A stretch of DNA of 64,000 nt. Source: Lolium rigidum. Lineage: Eukaryota; Streptophyta; Magnoliopsida; Poales; Poaceae. Made by a program: the position numbers and the translations under genes. Each line of letters starts with the position of its first letter. Within the stretch, counting starts at the first letter, position 1. The notes beneath the pieces are model-generated. The model searched no databases. It was not told the DNA's origin and saw only the letters and a program-made list of their open reading frames with translations. Location of the stretch: contig NC_061510.1 in NCBI RefSeq assembly GCF_022539505.1, positions 392,504,249 through 392,568,248 of the forward strand, written 5' to 3'. Shown in pieces: positions 57,831 to 64,000 of the stretch.

Positions 57831-57968
57831 TCCTCCGACCTGGGCCTCCAGCGATGACATTTCTGCCATCTTCTCCAGCGGCTTTCGCTTGGTCGGGACC
57901 GGGAGGAAGCGCATCTGGGCATCTAGGGGCACTCTCGAGCTCCTCGCCGAGCTCGGAGAGCACGGCTG
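57831..57968 (+). pseudogene. Possible 3'-terminal exon of an unrecognised gene
   Basis: Directly after the LTR a plus-strand frame reads PPTWASSDDISAIFSSGFRL, then VGTGRKRIWASRGTLELLAE, then LGEHG-stop. GC content is higher than the AT-rich sequence that follows (57990-58180), which looks like a 3' untranslated region (ATTTGACAGG, TTTTGTATTTTGTAATC). The 5' part is missing, replaced by LTR C. The family is not recognised. Confidence 0.4.
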
Positions 57969-58499
57969 ACTGGGTCTGAGGAACATGGCCGTCAGCAATG
58001 GTGTTCGGTAGAATTTACTCTCCGTACTATGTTCCTTTCATCGAAAAAAACCTGTTTTAACTATGCACTTGCATGTTTTGTTGCTTTAAATTTGACAGGC
58101 TTGAGTGGTTGATTTTATCTTTTGTATTTTGTAATCTCTCAATACATTACCATCAGGACTATATATACTTCTCCACCATATGGGCATCTCCAGCGGCCCA
58201 AACTAATAGGAATTGTTCGTTTTTGTTCCGCTGGTCATAAAATGGGTAAAACCCTAGGCCAGCAGCTCGACACAAACTGAACATTGTGTCTGCCATGACG
58301 TATTCGTGGACAAAATTTAGGGTGGCAGGGCTTTGGTGCGGATGCGCGACGGACCTATTTGTTGTCCGCCCTACGCCTTCCCGTGTCGGCCGGGTCATTG
58401 ACACAAAAACTAAGTAAATGTGATCAAAATATTTTCGCCAAAATGACCATCTTTACACACATGGTTAAAGGGTGCTAAACTAAACTACAATGGCCATAT

Positions 58500-58862
58500 C
58501 TACTCGCCATTGTGTGGCCTATCACGACAGGGGCTACTCGCAGTCGCGCGTCCTACAAGCCACCGGCATTGCACGACCACCCGACACCATCGGAACTCAT
58601 CCACGAGGCATAAACCACACTCTCGTCCCGCACCCGGTGGTGGGCCACCTCGTCCTGCCGATGGAGGAAGGACCGCTCCGCATGGTGAGGACGATATCAC
58701 GATCACGGTGTCTCAACTCCCCCTCTTCCCTACGATGCGCCTGGCCCAGCACCAGAGTGGCATCCCAACTTGCCCTCTATGCATGCAGGGTGGCCTGCAT
58801 GTAGACATCATAGCGGGCTTGGTCCCAGCGCACGACTGCTGTGCGCAAATTGCCGTGGGAGT
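58500..58862 (-). pseudogene. 3' part of the transposon-borne ORF
   Basis: The minus strand from 58860 reads NSHGNLRTAVVRWDQARYDV, then YMQATLHA-stop, then further Arg/Glu-rich sequence (ASWDATLVLGQAHRREEGEL) after an in-frame stop. It is in the right orientation and position to continue the ORF at 60520-61152 across the LTR D insertion. Function unknown. Confidence 0.45.
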
Positions 58863-58894
58863 TGGAAATCTCTGTCGTGTAACTTTTCTTCAGT

Positions 58895-58912
58895 TCCCCG
58901 GCAACGGCGCCA
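58895..58912 (-). promoter_or_regulatory. Primer-binding site of LTR element D
   Basis: TGGCGCCGTTGCCGGGGA on the minus strand is identical to those of B and A'. Only about 30 bp of internal region remain beyond it before homology to the element stops. Confidence 0.9.
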
Positions 58913-58923
58913 GAAAAAGTCTT

Positions 58924-60512
58924 TGCTGAGCGCGGAGTTGATGAATGAGAATTTATGCGCAACGTTGAGTTGAACCCCAAGAGAAAGGTATGATGAGCAC
59001 AACAAGACGTTTTCCCTCAGTAAGAAACCAAGGTTTATCGACCAGTAGGAGAAAAACATTCTCTCGAGGTGTTGCGAACCAACTCGTGGCAGAGCGCACT
59101 ACCGGCGTCAGCAGCAACGTGGAGACCTGCACACAAACAACCAAGTACTTTGTCCCCAACTTTCAGCGAGGTTGTCAAGCTCACTGGTTTTGCTAAAAAC
59201 AAAGGATTAAACGAACCGTGTGGAAGAAGAATTGTTTGCAGAGAACAGAACAGAAAAATATTGTAGAAGATTGCAATTAAAATAAGAAGGACCGGGGTCC
59301 ACAGTTCACTAGAGGCGCCTCCCCAATAAAATAAATATGCTAGGTAAACAAATTACAGATGGGCAATTGACAAACAGAGATTCTACGCTAATGGTTGGTG
59401 TAGAATACATGCTATGAAAGTATGCGGGCATTACAACAATATACATAAACCGTAATCCAACTGCATCTATGAATAATAATCCACCTTCAGGATTGCATCC
59501 GCGACACCCTCCAATATTAAGTTGCAAGCAACGGACTATCGCTTTAAGCAATGTGTGTAACGTAAACGATGAAACTACCCTTAAATAGAACACCGTTGTT
59601 TTCTCCCTAGTAGCAACAGCACATCTACAACCGTAGAGAACAAGGTTACTTCCCATGGTTAAATAGAGGCATGAACCCACTATCGAGCATAAATACTCCC
59701 TCTTGGAGTCGCTAGCATCTACTTGCGCAGAGCATCTACAAGAAACGGAGAGCATGCAAGATCATAATAACATAATACGTAATCTCAACCAAAGCAATCT
59801 CTCTATAAATCAGATCCACATCAAATCAACATGTAGCAATTACAAATAGATGATCTTGATCATGTTAGGCAGCGAACAAGATCTATACATGAAGCACAAC
59901 AAGGAGAGGACAGCCATCTAGCTACTGCTATGGACCCATGGTACCGTGGAGGAATACTCACGCATCACATCGGATGAAGACATGGCGATGTAGAGGCCTC
60001 CGGCGGTGATTTCCCTCTCCGGCAGGGTGCCGAGATAGATTGCATAACCCTCTCGAACTAGGGTTTTGGTTGATGGCGGCGTCGGAACTTTTCGTGGATG
60101 GAGGCTCTCGTCTCTGGGATTTTCCCGATACGAGGAATAAATAGGCGGAAGGGCGGAGCAAACTAGGCGATGAGGCGCCAGTACATGGGCCATGCGCGGC
60201 CAAGGGTGGGGCCGCGCCTGCCCTATGTACTGCCACGTGGCAGCTCTTCTGCGCGTGTCCTTCTGGCTCCGTCTTCGTCCCGGAAAAATAAGACTTTGGG
60301 CTTTTGTTTCGTCCAATTCCGAGAAACTTTCATGTACAACTTTTCTGAAACACAAAAACAACAGAAAACAGGAACTGGCACTGCGGCACTGCGTTAATAG
60401 GTTAGTCCCATAAAATGCAAAAAAGTGTGGAAAAATGCACATAAAACATATAAGAATTGTAACAAAACAAACATGGAGCATCAAAAATTATAGATACGTT
60501 TGGGACGTATCA
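58924..60512 (-). mobile_element. LTR D, truncated element (5' LTR plus primer site only)
   Basis: On the plus strand it starts TGCTGAGCGCGG and ends TTTGGGACGTATCA, 1,589 bp. It shares blocks with the A LTRs (GAAACCAAGGTTTATCGA, GACCGGGGTCCACAGTTCAC, GAACCCACTATCGAGCATAA) but is clearly diverged. The internal region and 3' LTR are missing, so the insertion was followed by deletion or was incomplete. It splits the transposon ORF. Confidence 0.8.
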
Positions 60513-60519
60513 ACGACCT

Positions 60520-61152
60520 CCATCGCCTCGACCATTTCCGCCTCGCCACCACCAGGGATGACAGCTCGGCCACCCGCCTGACTACTTCGTGGTCCATGCG
60601 GGCTTGCGTCGCCAACGCCCTGACCTTTCGGTGGTCGGAGTCCCGCTGGACACTATAGACTGATGCGAGCACCGCATGCTCCTCGTCCGTCATGGCCATG
60701 GTCTTTCCGTTGCCGAAGTCCTCAAATGCATCATAGTCGTTGGCCTCGAGCTAGACATGCTCGGCGTCGATGGGCGTTGGTAGCGACGCACCGCTCTCCA
60801 CATAGCGCGGGCTGATATGACTGTCGCAGCTGCAACCACGCGTCGGCGAGCCTGACCTCCCTCATGTGCACGTCCGTGTTGGCCATGTAGGGGCTGAACC
60901 CTGCCGGGTCATGGAGTACCAACTCTGCGAAGGCCCGTTCCTCCTCCTTGGCGACGACCGCCTGCATCGTGGCCTCCCCTCCCCCAGCCCCACCACATAT
61001 GGCTCGTGCAGCACGTCCTGTCGGGCGTATGAAACGGTCTCTTCTGCCTGGTACGTCTCCCTCGTGCCATTGTCAGTGGAGTCTGGGTCATCCGGATATC
61101 GGGCGCACGCCATCTCGAACAGGTAGCTCCAGGTGCGGTGGTGCTCTGCCAT
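60520..61152 (-). pseudogene. 5' part of the transposon-borne ORF
   Basis: It starts MAEHHRTWSYLFEMACARYP (61152). After a frame change near 60970 it continues MQAVVAKEEERAFAELVLHD and MREVRLADAWLQLRQSYQPA, then MAMTDEEHAVLASVYSVQRD and RKVRALATQARMDHEVVRRV up to the LTR D boundary near 60512. It is rich in Ala, Arg and Glu and likely helical. It carries at least two frame breaks. I do not recognise a transposase motif such as DDE. Confidence 0.45.
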
Positions 61153-61488
61153 GGCTTCTAGGTTGCTTCTCGGGTTTTTGTGCTAGGGCTTTCCCTTCGT
61201 CATTGGGCCACTTCCCATTTATAGGTTAGTAGGGCGGAAACACATATGTGCGTGGGAAATCGGCGGCCAAGCACGCCAACTGAGCGGCTGAGCGCGGGAG
61301 ATGACAGACGTTGCGCGGGAATCAGTAAACGCCGGTAGCAGGGCTCGACAGGATGGTAATCACCTTTACCAGACGCTAATGTTGCAAAAAATGCTTCGGG
61401 TCACTGGGTTGCTCCAGACACGGACAGACGGACCCATTCAGCTGATGTTGGTGTCTGTGGCCTGAAGTGTCGGGTCGGTGAAGATGCC

Positions 61489-61888
61489 GTAGCTTAGGGT
61501 GTGTTTCGTTAAACTGTGGATTGTGATAAATCTGGTGTGAAAGTAAATTGTGGAAAAACTGATGTGGGGTGAAAATTGTGAATTTTCTAAAAGTTGTTTG
61601 GTTGTACCAACTGAACTGCAGTTTTGATTGAAAAATATTTGTAATACCCCTGAGACTCCGAGAGACTATTTATATGTTAATTGATTGGAAAAAATTATAT
61701 GTGCGATGATTAATAAGTAAATTAGATATTTTTACAAATTTCGTAATGTTTCATATTTATAGATAATATGAATAGAAAGAGATGTCTTGAAATAATTATG
61801 ATAGACTGTCTGATATAATGGTTCACGTGAAATGTTCTCCATTAATATGCGTCACTTTTGCATGTCTCAACATGCGAATCGCTCATCC
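61489..61888. other. Intergenic DNA
   Basis: GGGTGTGTTTCGTT at 61497 resembles the terminus of Tourist or hAT-type small elements (GGGTGTGTTTGGTT), but no inverted partner was found. The rest is AT-rich and unremarkable. Confidence 0.5.
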
Positions 61889-61902
61889 TGGCAATCCCAG
61901 AT

Positions 61903-62810
61903 TTTTTTTTTGCGAAACAGGGATATAACCCCGGCTTCTGCATCATGATGATGCACACGGCCATTTATTATAAAATTTCAAATTCAGTATTGTGTTACAA
62001 CTCAAGCCATCGCCAAAAATTGATACAAAAAGCATGAACTACTCTGAGTACACATCAAAGTAATCTCGTAGTATGACGCCAACCAGCCTGGTACCAAATA
62101 TCCTGAGCGACCATCTGGAGCCGTGTGCCTCCGACGACAGGAGGACCCAAAGCTGAATCCAATGAGATACCATATGGCTAACCTGCAAGAAATGAAAAGA
62201 TTTTTTTTATTAAAGATAATATTATTTTTGACTCTCCATATAGACCAACATAAGGCAGATACCTCAATCCGGATAAAAGCCTTAGATTACCTATCTACCC
62301 CATTCAGCCAATTACCAAATATATTAGTAATATTGGTTGGGGGTGGAAGATCATATGTGAAATTAACTATGCGCCAAAGAAGCTTAGCTAAAGGACACTC
62401 AAAGAAAAGGTATTGAATAGTTTCCTCTTCCCCACAAAAAAACACATTTCGTACACCCATTCCAGTGTTGTTTAACTAGATTATCTTTAGTTAACAGAAC
62501 CTTATTACTTGAAAATCTTTATCTTGAGAGAAATTTTAACCTTCCAGAGATACTTTCTCAAAAAAGGGGTATGATCACTCATAAGATGCTCATACATAGA
62601 CTTGACCGTAAACAAGTCATTTGGTGTGAGATTCCGGACAAAATAATCCTTTTCTTCATTCAAATTTACTAGCATTAATTTGCGACATAATTGTAACCAT
62701 GACGTCCATTTGTTAGCATTCAACACCCGTCTGAAACTATTATTCAGAGGGGTTTGAGCTAACACATGAGCAACTATTACACTTTTGTGATGCACAATAT
62801 TATAAAAAGA
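61903..62810 (-). mobile_element. 5'-truncated LINE with perfect 14-bp duplication
   Basis: TGGCAATCCCAGAT flanks both sides (61889-61902 and 62811-62824). The T run on the plus strand at 61903-61911 is the poly(A) tail of a minus-strand copy. The retained 908 bp encode the end of the second ORF: a zinc-binding RT-associated segment (zf-RVT type) reading KYLWKVKISLKIKIFK, then after a frameshift NKVLLTKDNLVKQHWNGCTK, CxxC and GEEETIQYLFFECPLAKLLW. The CxxC...H/FxxC and trailing W pattern is diagnostic. Frameshifts near 62503 and 62440 show it is inactive. Confidence 0.9.
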
Positions 62811-62859
62811 TGGCAATCCCAGATCTATATATGTAGTTTATATCTATATCTATACCAAA

Positions 62860-63699
62860 TCTTTACCTACTAATAAAGTAAGTAAGGTTTCTCTCCATAT
62901 TTTTTGTCCGTTTTTTTCTTACCCCTGTTTGGTTTTAGAAATTACAAAGACTTCCACCGTTGAGTGAACAATAACGGTTTGGCCCGAGACAGAACTGCTC
63001 CGCCCCGAGACCTTCTTCCTCATCTCGCTCGACCTCCGCTCACGCCGCCCTCCCTCACTTCCACGACTAGAGAGGGTCGCGCGCCGCCGCCGTCGGCATG
63101 CCAAATACCTTCCCATGATGGCCCCATCCTCATCCGGCACCGAGATCCTACAACCTCGCCGCGCTGGCCGGCTGGCCCTTGCTCATCCCCCGTCGAGATC
63201 CCACGATCTGGAGATTTATCCGCAGCTACTACTTGTGTCGCGCCGTCCACGAAACTACCTATTTCCCTGGCGCGCCAGTGAGCTGACTTTGAGCGCAAGC
63301 GAAAGGCTTCAGACCGGTATGTGCTCTGCCATCCCCATCCATGACCACCACACGACCGTACCTGTCTATTCCCAATCGCATCCGTCTGCCTCCAGCGTCG
63401 GTGGATAGGGTCATAGGGACCTCACCGGCGCCTGCCCCCTGCAGCGATTCGTCCTCCTCCAACATGGGCTCCCAAATGTAGGCGTGGCCCGGATCCTTGC
63501 TCCACGGGTGGTCACACGTGCAGCTTCTGCAGAGGAAGAGGAGATTCAGCTCCTACTCGGTCGTGGAGATGAAGTGGAAGGAGAGCGGAAATTAGTTGGT
63601 GATCATTTGATTATTTTCCCGATCTTGACCTGCTTCTATGCGCAAATCCACTTTGTTTTCACATCTGTCTGATCTGGCTTTTTTTAATGCCACGAGTGT
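62860..63699 (+). mobile_element. Helitron-like 5' end with GC-rich cargo, cut by CACTA element 3
   Basis: TCTTTACCTACTAATAAAGT follows an A at 62859, matching the TC-start and ACTAATAAAG phrase of grass Helitrons. After about 140 bp the sequence turns GC-rich (62985-63590) with open frames on both strands but no recognised domain. It may be captured exon DNA. No hairpin-CTRR end is present before the CACTA start at 63700. Confidence 0.5.
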
Positions 63700-64000
63700 C
63701 ACTAGTAGAAACAAGGGCTTTCTTGTTTTTGCCCCAGATAGCTTTTGCACCGGATTTGGCACGAACAGGTGCTAAAGGGGGTCATTAGCACCGGTTGGTG
63801 GGGCGTAGCCGTTCGAGGGACCTTTAGCACCGGTTCGTATTATGAACCGGTGCAAATGAGCTATCTTTCGCACCGGTTCGTAACACGAAGCGTTGCTAAA
63901 GGTTCCTCGGCTGACAGGTGTCTGGCGATGAACCTTTAGCACCGGTTCGTGTTACGAACCGGTGCAAAAGATAGCTCATTTGCACCGGTTCGTAACACGA
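63700..64000 (+). mobile_element. Left end of CACTA element 3, runs off the window
   Basis: CACTAGTAGAAACAAGGGCT starts at 63700 after TGT. Subterminal repeats TTTAGCACCGGTTCGT and GAACCGGTGCAAA follow in alternating orientation. The block 63830-63890 is present again in inverted form at about 63938-64000. Confidence 0.85.

Larger units (their letters stand above)
58182..61488 (-). mobile_element. Probable DNA transposon with GGGCATCTCC ends, interrupted by LTR D
   Basis: The left end reads GGGCATCTCCAGCGG. The right end, inverted, reads GGCATCTTCACCGACCC. Terminal words of this kind mark a DNA transposon family common in Triticeae that I cannot place in a superfamily with confidence. A minus-strand ORF fills the middle (61152 to about 58500) and is cut by an LTR fragment at about 58865-60512. 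Flanks (CACCATAT and GTAGCTTA) show no matching duplication. Confidence 0.5.

Noticed and set aside
1..64000. tRNA genes
   Set aside because: The only tRNA-like matches are 18-nt complements of tRNA-Asp next to LTRs, which are primer-binding sites.

Overview
This is plant nuclear DNA, almost certainly from a grass and most likely a large-genome Pooideae species (wheat, barley, oat or ryegrass relatives). The basis is nested LTR retrotransposons, CACTA elements with CACTA/TTTAGTACCGGTT ends, Stowaway and Mutator-type MITEs, Helitron ends, and primer-binding sites matching plant tRNA-Asp. I see no intact host gene. The coding material is transposon genes, nearly all broken, plus a few short pieces that could be exon remnants. 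There is one 100-N assembly gap at 43113-43212.

Layout. 1-6631: 3' part of a Ty3/Gypsy element on the plus strand (decayed gag, AATCGGC-rich spacer, antisense ORF, polypurine tract, 3' LTR), with a 2-kb element inserted at the LTR's TATA-like box. 6632-8234: 2.4 copies of a 667-bp tandem repeat that the Gypsy element abuts. 8235-9057: right end of a CACTA element carrying a 5S-rRNA-like segment. 9058-19950: AT-rich DNA with a 3.2-kb minus-strand LTR (10084-13276), a tandem triplication of about 370 bp, a Stowaway remnant, a Mutator-type MITE, a hAT element with a perfect 8-bp duplication and a Helitron with a triplicated 5' end. 19951-26745: a 6.8-kb solo-LTR-like unit with a perfect 5-bp duplication, itself holding an 82-bp retroposon and a second MITE copy.

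26882-37925: two nested CACTA elements. The inner one holds a decayed TNP2-type transposase gene, itself split by a 384-bp solo LTR with a perfect 5-bp duplication, then tandem hairpin repeats, a hypothetical ORF and a decayed Ptta/En/Spm-type ORF. 37926-57830: a nest of long-LTR Gypsy-like elements that lack pol (LARD-like). Element A (plus) runs into the gap. LTR C is split by element B (minus), whose 3' LTR is split by element A' (minus), a near-identical relative of A in opposite orientation. 57831-61488: a possible terminal exon, then a DNA-transposon-like unit whose minus-strand ORF is cut by an LTR (D). 61889-62824: a 5'-truncated LINE with a 14-bp duplication. 62860-63699: a Helitron-like 5' end. 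63700-64000: the left end of a third CACTA element.

How it works together: the window is a record of successive insertions rather than a gene set. Autonomous functions (TNP2, Ptta/En/Spm, LINE RT, Ty3 gag) are all disrupted. The LARD-like elements would need enzymes supplied in trans. The best-preserved signals are cis-acting: LTR ends, tRNA-Asp primer sites, polypurine tracts and target-site duplications.
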